33,354 bases of DNA from an uncultured Bacteriovoracaceae bacterium (GTDB lineage: Bacteria > Bdellovibrionota > Bacteriovoracia > Bacteriovoracales > Bacteriovoracaceae). Position 1 is the first letter of the stretch, and each line of letters begins with the position of its first letter. Shown here in pieces: positions 1 through 6,974 of this stretch. Position numbers and translations under genes: made by a program. Below the pieces are notes generated by a model that made no database searches, was not told the DNA's origin, and worked only from the letters and a program-made list of their open reading frames with translations. The stretch covers positions 1 to 33,354 of the forward strand of contig CAKZUQ010000033.1 of assembly GCA_937923325.1 (NCBI GenBank). The letters are read 5' to 3'.

Positions 1-53
1 CGCTATGACTAGAGTTTTCAAAACTAGTTGAATTTAAATAAAAAAGGTGCGAT

Positions 54-137
54 ATGATATTTGAAAAACTGAAATCAGTCGTTCGATATGGTTTTCTGTT
101 GGGCTTCTTTAAGATTGACCCACCATCAAGTTTCTAG
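54..137 (+). CDS. Possible 27-residue small protein
   Basis: A short ORF starts at ATG 54 and ends at TAG 135-137. AAGG at 44-47 lies 6 nt before the start and would serve as a Shine-Dalgarno sequence. The predicted peptide has a basic, amphipathic N-terminal part (MIFEKLKSVVRYG) and a hydrophobic centre (FLLGFF), and ends with DPPSSF. A hairpin with a T-rich flank follows at 165-195, so the ORF could form a tiny transcription unit. I do not recognise the peptide. The sequence before the window is unknown, so it could also be chance coding between an upstream gene end and the terminator. Confidence 0.25.
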   Translation: MIFEKLKSVVRYGFLLGFFKIDPPSSF

Positions 138-164
138 ATCCCCATTTATTTATGGTTTAAAATA

Positions 165-195
165 AAAAAGCCTTCTCGTTAAAAGAAGGCTTTTT
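165..195 (-). terminator. Bidirectional intrinsic terminator of the CAU tRNA
   Basis: A 12-bp perfect stem (165-176 with 184-195, core GCCTTCT/AGAAGGC) encloses a 7-nt loop, with A/T runs on both flanks. On the minus strand it starts 7 nt after the encoded CCA of the tRNA and is followed by a T-rich tract. On the plus strand it could end whatever is transcribed from the left edge. Confidence 0.85.
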
Positions 196-202
196 AAGTA
201 AC

Positions 203-279
203 TGGTGGGACATGCAAGACTTGAACTTGCGACCACCCGGTTATGAGCCGGGGGCTCTAACCAACTGAGCTAATGTCCC
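203..279 (-). tRNA. tRNA with CAU anticodon (Met or Ile2)
   Basis: A complete 77-nt cloverleaf reads on the minus strand. The acceptor stem is GGGACAT/ATGTCCC, the D arm GCTC/GAGC, the anticodon stem CCCGG/CCGGG around the loop CTCATAA, and the T arm GCAAG/CTTGC around TTCAAGT. The discriminator is A and the CCA end is encoded at 203-205. The anticodon CAU lies at 243-245. A CAU anticodon fits elongator Met, or Ile2 whose C34 is converted to lysidine. The T of the fMet signature (unpaired first base) is absent, so it is not the initiator. I cannot separate Met from Ile2 by eye. Confidence 0.95.
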
Positions 280-297
280 ATAGGTTAGGCTAGTAAT

Positions 298-303
298 ATT
301 ATA
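298..303 (-). promoter_or_regulatory. -10 box of the tRNA promoter
   Basis: A perfect TATAAT lies on the minus strand at 303-298. It is 18 nt upstream of the mature tRNA 5' end, which leaves room for a short 5' leader removed by RNase P. No strong -35 hexamer stands out. TTGCAA is present but its spacing is only 14 nt. Confidence 0.55.
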
Positions 304-332
304 GTAATTGATATGTTTTGCAAATAAAAAAT

Positions 333-438
333 TTAGTGCTTTAAGCCAAATCATAGAAGCTAATATTGTAATTGTGCGAAGCGTTTAGTTTCGACAATCT
401 CATTAAACTCATTTAAAGTAGTCTCTTAGAAGCACTGA
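333..438 (+). promoter_or_regulatory. Structured RNA element in the dapF leader
   Basis: Between the tRNA promoter and dapF, a long-range helix pairs 333-345 with 425-438. It has 13 pairs including one G-U, and a single bulged G at 429. It encloses a second hairpin, 371-380 with 390-398, which has 9 pairs, one bulged G at 376 and a 9-nt loop. The element ends 19 nt before the dapF ATG and has no T-run after it, so it is not a simple terminator. It could be a cis-acting regulatory leader controlling dapF-tlyA translation, or a processed small RNA. It does not match the lysine riboswitch layout as I know it. Function is not assigned. Confidence 0.4.
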
Positions 439-457
439 TCGAACTGAAGAGATAAAA

Positions 458-1243
458 ATGAAAGTTGAATTCAAGAAATACTCAGGTCATGGAAATGACT
501 TCATCCTACTAGATAAAAGAAAAATTGATCATAATCTCAATGATCAACAGATAATCAAATTGTGCGATAGGCGCTTTGGAGTTGGAGCCGATGGTATTAT
601 CTTTATGTCTCAAGCTGAAAATAAAGAGCATGATTTTGGATTAAGAATCATTAACTGTGATGCTTCTGAGGCTCTAATGTGTGGAAATGCCGCTAGAATA
701 GCTGTGGCATACGAAGCAAGTATTACAAATAAAGAAGACTTCGTATTTGAAACAAAAAACAGCATCTATGAAGGAACATTTAAAAATAATGAATCAGTTA
801 TCAAGATGAGTGAACTTTTTGATGTGGATAAGTACGATATATCAGACCTTGGAGTGCTTGGAGGTATGTATCTAAACACTGGTGTTCCCCATACTGTAAT
901 TGAAACAAAGAATATTGAACAGATGGATTTAGTCGCTGAAGGTGAGAAGATTCGCTATGACGAAAGGTTTGGTGGTGGGACAAATGTTTGCTTCTTTGAG
1001 GTAGTTAAAAAGAATGAAATCAAATTTAGAGTGTTTGAAAGAGGTATTGAAGGAGAGACTCATTGCTGCGGAACAGGTGTAATTGCAACAGCAATTACTT
1101 GTAAGAAGCTTTTTAACTGGATGGGAGAAATCTTAGTTCATTGCCTTGGCGGTGAGGTAAAAGCATTTATAGGAAATGACTTTAAAGAAATGATTTATAC
1201 TGGAAAAGTTGAAATGTGCTTTGATGGAGTTATAAAGCTGTGA
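458..1243 (+). CDS. dapF: Diaminopimelate epimerase
   Basis: DapF interconverts LL- and meso-diaminopimelate in the cytoplasm. This is the last step before meso-DAP is used for lysine and for peptidoglycan. The protein has 261 residues, slightly short of the usual 270-280. It shows the N-terminal KYSGHGNDFILLD motif, GVGADGI, the first catalytic thiol in MCGNAAR (C75) and the second in CCGTG (C204), so both half-sites of the active site are intact. The start ATG has a moderate AAGAG sequence upstream. The stop overlaps the GTG of the next gene (GTGA), so tlyA is probably translationally coupled. A folded leader precedes the gene (333-438). Identification is secure. Confidence 0.96.
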   Translation: MKVEFKKYSGHGNDFILLDKRKIDHNLNDQQIIKLCDRRFGVGADGIIFMSQAENKEHDFGLRIINCDASEALMCGNAARIAVAYEASITNKEDFVFETKNSIYEGTFKNNESVIKMSELFDVDKYDISDLGVLGGMYLNTGVPHTVIETKNIEQMDLVAEGEKIRYDERFGGGTNVCFFEVVKKNEIKFRVFERGIEGETHCCGTGVIATAITCKKLFNWMGEILVHCLGGEVKAFIGNDFKEMIYTGKVEMCFDGVIKL

Positions 1244-1956
1244 GGTTAGATCTTTTTTTAGTCGAGCAAAAGTTAATCTCTACAAGAGGCCAGGCAAAGG
1301 CACTCATTGAAAAAGGTGATGTTTTAGTTAATGGCACAGCACAAACTAAAACCTCATTTAAGGTAAAAGAATTAGATAAAGTCGATGTCTTATCAGATAT
1401 GTATGTTAGTAGAGGAGCCTTTAAGCTCGAAAAAGCGATAGAGTACTTTAAAATTAATGTTAAAGGAAAATATGCTGCTGATATAGGTGCTAGTACAGGA
1501 GGCTTCACTGAAGTTTTATTAAAAAATGATATTAAAAAAGTATATTGTGTCGATGTAGGACATGGACAGCTTTCTCCAGTAATTAAAGAAGATCAAAGAG
1601 TCATAAACTTAGAAAAAACAAATGCTAGGAATCCAATTCCAATTGACGAAAAGTTAGACCTTTTTGTTTGTGATGTTTCTTTTATTTCTCTTAAATTAAT
1701 TTTTCAAAATATGTCAGATCTTTTAAAGAATGATGGAATCGGTGTTGTTTTGATAAAACCTCAATTTGAGGCCGGAAAAGATAGAATTCAAAAAAATGGA
1801 TTAGTGAGTGATAAAGTAAGAGAAGAAGTCCTAGAAGAAATGCTCTTATGGTTTAAAGAGAATAACTTTTTGATTAAAGAGGTTATAGAGTCTCCAATAA
1901 AAGGAAATAAGAGTAAAAATATTGAATATTTGGCCCTATATGTTAAAGGTCAATAA
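1240..1956 (+). CDS. tlyA: TlyA-family rRNA 2'-O-ribose methyltransferase
   Basis: TlyA proteins are SAM-dependent methyltransferases that modify ribose in 16S and/or 23S rRNA. Older annotations call them haemolysins. Here, 238 residues start at GTG 1240 inside the dapF stop. An S4 RNA-binding domain covers about residues 1-60 (RLDLFLVEQKL, GDVLVNG). A Rossmann methyltransferase of the RrmJ/FtsJ type follows, with the SAM loop DIGASTGGFTE at about 81-91, K62 in FKL, and the later VLIKPQFE motif. Length and domain order match the family. The 3' end overlaps the convergent gene on the minus strand by 14 bp. Whether it methylates one or both rRNAs cannot be told from the sequence. Confidence 0.93.
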   Translation: MRLDLFLVEQKLISTRGQAKALIEKGDVLVNGTAQTKTSFKVKELDKVDVLSDMYVSRGAFKLEKAIEYFKINVKGKYAADIGASTGGFTEVLLKNDIKKVYCVDVGHGQLSPVIKEDQRVINLEKTNARNPIPIDEKLDLFVCDVSFISLKLIFQNMSDLLKNDGIGVVLIKPQFEAGKDRIQKNGLVSDKVREEVLEEMLLWFKENNFLIKEVIESPIKGNKSKNIEYLALYVKGQ

Positions 1957-3175
1957 AGTAGTTTAAGTTAAGAGTATTTATAATATCACTGTTTTCAAGA
2001 TCATAGTTTTCTTCAATTAATGAATTTGAAATAAAAGAAACAGTATAATCAAGTTTTAAATTTTTAATTATGTTTAGGTTAACTCCTAAATCGAGAGCAC
2101 CAGTTAGTTCTTGAAATGTTAATTGAGGTTGAAGATCAATATTTAGCTTTAATTGAGTTCTATTATTTAACTTTGTTGTGTTATGAAAAATTACTCTATG
2201 TCTTATAAAGTCTTGATCTACTACTCGGTTTCTTAAAACACTATCAAAGCTCGTTTTTTCAAAAAACGGAGAATAGCTTAGAAAATTTATAGAGTTATCT
2301 TTTTGATTAAAGTAATACTTATAACCAATAGGCCCAATCTTAATTGAGCTAAATGGTGTTTTTATATCATCAAATTTTTGTGATGTTGTTTGTACAAATG
2401 AAATGACAGAAGCGTTTTCAGAGAAGTCTTTTAACTCGGCAAATAAAGAAAGCATTGTTGTTGATTGAGTAATACTAGTGTCATTGTATTGATTCGATAT
2501 TTTATTCTTTCTTGATAAATAATCTAAAGAGAAATCATACTTTTTACCATCATTAAATAAGCTTAAACCCAACTCTTGAGAATAAGCACCACCTTGCTTT
2601 TGAAAAGATAGAGGGGATGCAGTGATGTTTAACTTTATATTATTTAAATCTTCATCTAATTTCTTTTGATCAAAGTTTTTATCAAACTTTGCTTGTACTC
2701 TAGTAGAGCTATCTCTTGGTGCTAAGTCGGCCTTATTAAAATCGTTTATAAGATCAAAGTTAACAATTCTTTGATTTTGGACTTCAATAACTTTTGTCAC
2801 ATCTTTATCTGTGAAATCATTATATCTTTTTGAATAATCAATCTCTTTTAAAAAATTTAAATCTTTAGGAATTTCACTTTGCTTTATAGAACTGATTATA
2901 TACTCACTGTCCATACTCATAAGGTCTGGGTTAACAACTCTATATACTTTGCAGTGAGAAATTAACATTCTAGGTTTAATACATATTGCTCTCGAAACGT
3001 AACCTTGTTTGTTGGTAATCTTTACATGTTCACCTTTAAATATACCATCTTCTATCCCTCTATTTAAAACAAGATAGTTTTGACTATAGGACTTAAGAAT
3101 TTTTCCTTTCATCTTGTCCCCATAAACTAAGGCCAAAGCTGAGTAGGAAATGAATAGAAGAGACAGATATTTCAT
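1943..3175 (-). CDS. Exported protein with C-terminal beta-barrel-like domain, unknown function
   Basis: I do not recognise this 410-residue protein by name. It begins with a signal peptide (MKYLSLLFISYSALALVYG). Next comes a small beta-rich module, about residues 22-90 (VLNRGIEDGIFKGEHVKI), of a type seen in lineage-specific exported proteins. The middle is polar and possibly helical. The last 210 or so residues alternate polar and hydrophobic positions in strand-like blocks and end in LNLNYFIDL. This pattern resembles a small outer-membrane barrel of the DUF481 kind, which is an inference. The start has no Shine-Dalgarno; a TAAAAT box sits 7 nt upstream with TTGTAA 16 nt further up. It overlaps tlyA tail to tail by 14 bp. 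Confidence 0.75.
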   Translation of the reverse strand: MKYLSLLFISYSALALVYGDKMKGKILKSYSQNYLVLNRGIEDGIFKGEHVKITNKQGYVSRAICIKPRMLISHCKVYRVVNPDLMSMDSEYIISSIKQSEIPKDLNFLKEIDYSKRYNDFTDKDVTKVIEVQNQRIVNFDLINDFNKADLAPRDSSTRVQAKFDKNFDQKKLDEDLNNIKLNITASPLSFQKQGGAYSQELGLSLFNDGKKYDFSLDYLSRKNKISNQYNDTSITQSTTMLSLFAELKDFSENASVISFVQTTSQKFDDIKTPFSSIKIGPIGYKYYFNQKDNSINFLSYSPFFEKTSFDSVLRNRVVDQDFIRHRVIFHNTTKLNNRTQLKLNIDLQPQLTFQELTGALDLGVNLNIIKNLKLDYTVSFISNSLIEENYDLENSDIINTLNLNYFIDL

Positions 3176-3182
3176 TAATCTA

Positions 3183-3210
3183 ATTTTAAGTCATTTAGCG
3201 TCAATTACAA
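3183..3210 (-). promoter_or_regulatory. Promoter for a probable leaderless mRNA (gene at 1943-3175)
   Basis: Reading the minus strand, TTGTAA (3210-3205), a 16-nt spacer and TAAAAT (3188-3183) lie 7 nt before the ATG at 3175. No Shine-Dalgarno is present, so transcription would start at or next to the ATG. Confidence 0.45.
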
Positions 3211-3226
3211 CTGTAGGTAAATGCTA

Positions 3227-3736
3227 CTAATACTCTAAAATAGAATATAAGTTATTAACTTTACCTTTATAGTTATTTAAAAAGGTCAAGTTTATAAGCA
3301 TCATAATTTTTTGTACGGTGTAATTGTTTTTCTCACAAAGATTCATTGCTGCAGTGATTGTACCACCAGTCGCTAAGACATCATCAATGACTATTACATT
3401 TTTATGGGTCTTATTCTCTTTCATTTCAATAATATCTTCTCCATATTCAAGTGAGTAACTTTCTTGAAGAAATGGAGGAGGAAGTTTTCCTTTCTTTCTA
3501 ATTGGAATGAAACCTTTATTTAACTTTGCTGCTAAAGCACTTCCAAGAATAAAACCTCTTGATTCAATACCAACAATAGCATCAATTTGATCCCAATTAT
3601 CAAAACCTTTGATAAAGTCTTCAATTAATTCATCTAACTTATGCTCTAAAAGAGGAGTCATATCTTTAAAAGTAACACCTTGTTTAGGAAAGTTTTCAAC
3701 ATTTACAATATATTTTTCATAATTTTCTTTTTTCAT
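3227..3736 (-). CDS. apt: Adenine phosphoribosyltransferase
   Basis: Apt makes AMP from adenine and PRPP in purine salvage. The 169-residue length is typical. The PRPP-binding loop VIVIDDVLATGGT falls at about 114-126, with IVGIESRGFILGSALA (about 54-69) and the IPIRKKGKLPP segment of the flexible hood upstream. The ATG shares one base with the TAA of the upstream gene (TAATG), so translation of the two is likely coupled. For a predator that takes up prey purines a salvage enzyme fits, but it is also a common housekeeping gene. Confidence 0.95.
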   Translation of the reverse strand: MKKENYEKYIVNVENFPKQGVTFKDMTPLLEHKLDELIEDFIKGFDNWDQIDAIVGIESRGFILGSALAAKLNKGFIPIRKKGKLPPPFLQESYSLEYGEDIIEMKENKTHKNVIVIDDVLATGGTITAAMNLCEKNNYTVQKIMMLINLTFLNNYKGKVNNLYSILEY

Positions 3737-4674
3737 TAGAATCCTTTAGGTCTTTTATAGGTTAAGATACTTGATACTTTTTTTCCTGCATTATATTTTT
3801 TACGAATAGGTTTATAAAGAGGAGATTTATTATTATCAAAAGAGATATAAATTGTTGTTTCATCAAAAGCAATCCCTTCGGCCAATCCAAATGGTTCTCC
3901 TGTATTATATAGATCTTGAGCTGAGTTTTCTTTATCCATCTTAAGAAACGAGTACTTTTGTATAACTTTATTTTCTTTAAGACTGAATTTTAGTATCGAA
4001 TATGAATTTCTTTCAAGAATATAAAGATAACCATTAAAGAAGTGTAGGTCTGCGTAGTCAGGATATTTTTGTTTATCATCTTTTGTTTTAAACATTCTTA
4101 AAACTTTATTTGTATTTAGGTCAATTTCGATAATGGCCCTTGGACTCCTTTCTTGAGCAACGTAAAGTCTTTTGTTTTTACAGTCAGCGGTAATCCCTTC
4201 AAAACCGGCGTTTACAGAAACTTTTGGAAGAGGAAAACCAAATTGCTTAAAAGGTTCTTTAAAATCTACTTCTAGTTTTTCTAATTGAGTATTAACTTTT
4301 AGAATCTCTCTTGCTTGTTCATTAACTATATAAAACGTATCTCCACAAGCAGTAATTCCTTCAAGATCAAAAGGAGAAATTAATTTGTGAGATTTATCTA
4401 TATTCAAAATGACTTCTTTAAAATATTTATTGTGTCCCTTAAGCTCTGAAAGATTAATATAATCTTTATAATGAAACTTATCTTTTTCAAACTTCACTTG
4501 ATAAATAGATCTATTTGATAGCTTATCAGCTACAAATAGAAGTTTATTATCTTTTAAAAACAAAGAACTTATCTCTGTGTTGTCTCTATTAAAAAAGATT
4601 TTTTGAAATTCTAAATCTTTGGCTAACGCAGAGCCCAGTAGTATTGTTAGTTGGAGTATAATTATTTTATTCAT
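3736..4674 (-). CDS. Exported phytase-esterase-like beta-propeller protein
   Basis: The 312-residue product starts with a signal peptide (MNKIIILQLTILLGSALA) and should act in the periplasm or outside. Repeated strand blocks with the signatures DLEGITACGDTFYIV, GFEGITADCKNKRLYV and GLAEGIAFDETTIYIS are what one sees in the 'esterase-like activity of phytase' and SdiA-regulated propeller families. The EGI turns carry acidic residues that may bind metal. Substrate is unknown; the family name does not establish phytase activity. No in-frame ATG lies near to serve as another start. AAGG touches the ATG directly, too close to act as a Shine-Dalgarno, while TAAAAT lies 6 nt upstream. The gene is followed by apt with a one-base overlap. 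Confidence 0.75.
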   Translation of the reverse strand: MNKIIILQLTILLGSALAKDLEFQKIFFNRDNTEISSLFLKDNKLLFVADKLSNRSIYQVKFEKDKFHYKDYINLSELKGHNKYFKEVILNIDKSHKLISPFDLEGITACGDTFYIVNEQAREILKVNTQLEKLEVDFKEPFKQFGFPLPKVSVNAGFEGITADCKNKRLYVAQERSPRAIIEIDLNTNKVLRMFKTKDDKQKYPDYADLHFFNGYLYILERNSYSILKFSLKENKVIQKYSFLKMDKENSAQDLYNTGEPFGLAEGIAFDETTIYISFDNNKSPLYKPIRKKYNAGKKVSSILTYKRPKGF

Positions 4675-4680
4675 CCTTAG

Positions 4681-4708
4681 ATTTTACACTAGTAGATAGA
4701 ATTTTCAG
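4681..4708 (-). promoter_or_regulatory. Promoter for a probable leaderless mRNA (gene at 3736-4674)
   Basis: On the minus strand, CTGAAA (4708-4703) and TAAAAT (4686-4681) are separated by 16 nt. The -10 ends 6 nt before the ATG, which would put the start of transcription on the start codon. Confidence 0.45.
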
Positions 4709-4799
4709 CTAGGAAGTATTTGTTAACTCATTGAAAATACTAATGTTTTTTGTTCATTATTTTTTGAAACACTTTGTTCATGAAATAATTATAATCGGG

Positions 4800-4936
4800 A
4801 TGCTTTAGCATGTTCGTTGAGCTATTTTAGTCTGGAAGTTAGGTGTTATAACCTATTGAAGAAAAGCAATTGAGAGAGAGTTGTTTTTACTTAAAAAAAG
4901 ACTGATATACATGAATTTGTAATCAGTCTTTTTTTA
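4800..4936 (+). ncRNA. Candidate intergenic small RNA
   Basis: This 277-bp gap (4675-4951) holds no credible ORF but has ordered secondary structure on the plus strand. There is a TATAAT at 4790-4795, then hairpins at 4800-4811 (ATGC/GCAT), 4840-4855 (TAGGT/ACCTA, loop GTTATA) and 4862-4888 (8 pairs with one G-U, purine loop containing GAGAGAGAG), and finally a strong terminator at 4893-4935. A transcript of about 130-140 nt would result. The -35 is weak (TTGAAA is 20 nt from the -10). It does not look like 6S, SRP or tmRNA to me. The terminator may instead simply end yceI from the other side. Confidence 0.35.
4893..4935. terminator. Strong bidirectional terminator
   Basis: A 14-bp perfect stem (4893-4906 with 4922-4935) has core GACTGAT/ATCAGTC and runs of seven A and seven T at its base, with a 15-nt loop. 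It lies 16 bp past the yceI stop on the minus strand and would also end the candidate plus-strand RNA. Confidence 0.85.
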
Positions 4937-4951
4937 TCTAATAATAAGTAT

Positions 4952-5485
4952 CTATTTTATCATAACTTTAAAGCTTAATTGAACTTTATCGTTAATAACT
5001 TTATCACCTAAATTTTTGAAAAAACTTTTTGAACCATAAGCCATGTTGAACTTAGTTCTATCGATTTCAAAATTTCCAGACATCAAGTTGTCAGATAATT
5101 TATAGTTAAAGCTAACTGGACTTGATTTTCCTTTCATAGTCATAAGACCCTTAGCTGTATTACCTTTTACTTCTGTGATCTTTAAAGATGCCGTAGGGTA
5201 TTTGCTTGCCTCAAAGAAATCTGCACTAATCATATGACCTACAAATTTCTTTGCTGATTCTCCAGAGATATCCTCTACACTAAAAGTATTAATATCGATA
5301 ACAAAGTTACCAGACATTAATTTATTATTCTTTGTAGAGACCTCTCCTGATTTAAATAATAATTTACCTGTGTGCTTAGAACCAGTAATCTTTGATCCTG
5401 TCCATTGAACATGACTTTTCTTTAAGTCTATGTTTGAAGCAAAAACAATTGAAGTTGTAATAAGTGATAGTAATAGAAATTTCAT
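4952..5485 (-). CDS. YceI-family lipocalin-like periplasmic protein
   Basis: YceI proteins are small beta-barrels that bind polyisoprenoid or other long-chain lipids in the periplasm. This 177-residue protein has a signal peptide (MKFLLLSLITTSIVFA). It then shows the family landmarks: S..QWTGSKITGSKHTGKL at the first strands, SGNFVIDINTF, SAKKFVGHMISADFFEASKYPTA in two adjacent blocks, and the final FEIDRTKFNMAYGS with a closing LSFKV strand. Length is normal. AAGGAG precedes the ATG. It lies 62 bp after the UPRT-like gene on the same strand and is followed by a strong terminator, so it is the last gene of this minus-strand run. Confidence 0.9.
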   Translation of the reverse strand: MKFLLLSLITTSIVFASNIDLKKSHVQWTGSKITGSKHTGKLLFKSGEVSTKNNKLMSGNFVIDINTFSVEDISGESAKKFVGHMISADFFEASKYPTASLKITEVKGNTAKGLMTMKGKSSPVSFNYKLSDNLMSGNFEIDRTKFNMAYGSKSFFKNLGDKVINDKVQLSFKVMIK

Positions 5486-5547
5486 ATATTCTCCTTGGTT
5501 TATTTAAGGGGAATTCTTGCAAAAGGCTCAAGGATTGTATAGAGATT

Positions 5548-6363
5548 TTATACGTAAGAGTTATTTAAAAGTTCTCCAACCCCACCAGCACCTGGAATTA
5601 TATATTGATGTTCGTTTAAGCCTCTTTCTTCTTCTTTTAGTGTCCCCGGAGGTTGAGATAAGGCTCTTTCTGATGATAACCCTCTATCTAGTCTAATAGC
5701 ATAGACTTCAACATCTGGATGATCTTTTTGAATTCTTTTTATGTATTCAGGGGTGATGATCAAGTGAGCTGTAATAATTTTTTTAGGTGTACCTTTTATA
5801 TTTTTCTTATAGTGTTTAATGGATTCACTAATGGTTCCTCCGGTAGCACCCATAGGATCTGGAAGTATGATTGTTTTATTTTCGATATCTCCACCAACTT
5901 TTGAACCAGATATATCAATACCTACAACTTCATTTTTTTCATTAGTTTTTCTTGCTACATAGAAATGATCTTGTCTTATGTTTGATGGCCTGTAGAGAAA
6001 GTTTAATTCATTATAGATTAACTGAGAAGGAAGTATTCCTGCTCTTGCTAAATCAACAACAACAAAGCTCTCGTCCTGATCAAATAACTCTGAATCAAAA
6101 TTTGCTTCTGTGTGTGTATCACTCATTCTAGTTGAAATATTTTGAGTCTTTCTAGAAAAGGTAAGCGAACTTAAACTATTAAAAAGACCTTGGTAAGCTT
6201 TTTCGACATAACTTGTTAAAAGTGGTTGGTCGATTTCTTTAGATGAAATTTTTGCAAGTAAAGTTAGAAGATAAGGATCTTTTAGAATCTTTATATTGTC
6301 TCCATATTCATGCTCAATAAGAGAAGGGGTAAAGCTTAAATCATTGAACTGAATATCTTTCAC
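5548..6363 (-). CDS. upp: Uracil phosphoribosyltransferase-like protein, extended
   Basis: UPRT converts uracil and PRPP to UMP. The PRPP loop IILPDPMGATGGT lies at about 165-177, the RAGILPSQ segment at about 107-114, and the C-terminal uracil-side part ends with IIPGAGGVGELLNN where classical Upp has a GFGDAGDR-type sequence. At 271 residues it is about 60 longer than bacterial Upp (about 208). The extra residues lie around 68-100 and 130-165. The start is GTG 6363, which shares one base with the TAG of the upstream gene (TAGTG), so the two are coupled. It could be a divergent Upp or a UPRT-fold relative with a different base, so the symbol is tentative. Confidence 0.75.
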   Translation of the reverse strand: MKDIQFNDLSFTPSLIEHEYGDNIKILKDPYLLTLLAKISSKEIDQPLLTSYVEKAYQGLFNSLSSLTFSRKTQNISTRMSDTHTEANFDSELFDQDESFVVVDLARAGILPSQLIYNELNFLYRPSNIRQDHFYVARKTNEKNEVVGIDISGSKVGGDIENKTIILPDPMGATGGTISESIKHYKKNIKGTPKKIITAHLIITPEYIKRIQKDHPDVEVYAIRLDRGLSSERALSQPPGTLKEEERGLNEHQYIIPGAGGVGELLNNSYV

Positions 6364-6920
6364 TATCTATTACCTGCTTTTATTGTAAAGCTAAATGTTA
6401 ATTGTTGATCAAATTGATTACCCTCAGGTGCGTTTCTGTTATAAACAAGAGTTATTCCTGCATTTAGAGCAAAAAAACTGCTTATCGCTGCTGTTACACC
6501 GGCTCCCGCATACGGATCTAAAAGAATATCATCTTCTTCAGTTGTTTTAACTGACCCAGTTGTGATTTCTCTTTTTTCTTTTTGCGCTCTAATTCCGGCT
6601 CTAAGAAAAGCTCCTATATATTGTGTTTTAAATGGATAAGATTTAATACCAAGCATTGCCCTTTGTGATGTAAAATCTATTTCAGAATTACTTACTGGGA
6701 ATGTATCCGTGTTCGTTGATTGTGCAACTTCAAATTCTCCTGAAAGAGCAGATGTTCCATAAGTTGCTCTTAAACCAAGATAAGTTCTGGTTACATGTTT
6801 TGCAGGGGCAGGTTCAATACGATAATTTTTTTCAAAACTATAAAGTGGTTCCACTTTTAGTTCCTGTGAAAAAGAGATAACAGACATAAAACAAAATGAT
6901 AGTATGATTAGATTTTTCAT
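6363..6920 (-). CDS. Exported outer-membrane-type beta-barrel protein
   Basis: Starting at ATG 6920 gives 185 residues beginning with a signal peptide (MKNLIILSFCFMSVISFS). The remainder has short alternating strands rich in Gly and aromatic residues (TYLGLRATYGTSALSGEFEV, MLGIKSYPF, GAFLRAGIRA, DPYAGAGVTAAIS, LNAGITLVYNR, LTFSFTIKAG), as in 8-stranded outer membrane barrels. A longer form from TTG 6968 is possible, since AGAGG lies just before it. It would add 16 polar residues in front of the signal peptide, so I prefer ATG 6920, which has TATAAT 6 nt upstream and no Shine-Dalgarno. Its stop overlaps the GTG of the UPRT-like gene. Function unknown. Confidence 0.75.
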   Translation of the reverse strand: MKNLIILSFCFMSVISFSQELKVEPLYSFEKNYRIEPAPAKHVTRTYLGLRATYGTSALSGEFEVAQSTNTDTFPVSNSEIDFTSQRAMLGIKSYPFKTQYIGAFLRAGIRAQKEKREITTGSVKTTEEDDILLDPYAGAGVTAAISSFFALNAGITLVYNRNAPEGNQFDQQLTFSFTIKAGNR

Positions 6921-6974
6921 TTGTTTATTATATCTTAATTTTCTTCTTGAATTTGGTATAGGAATCAATTTCCT

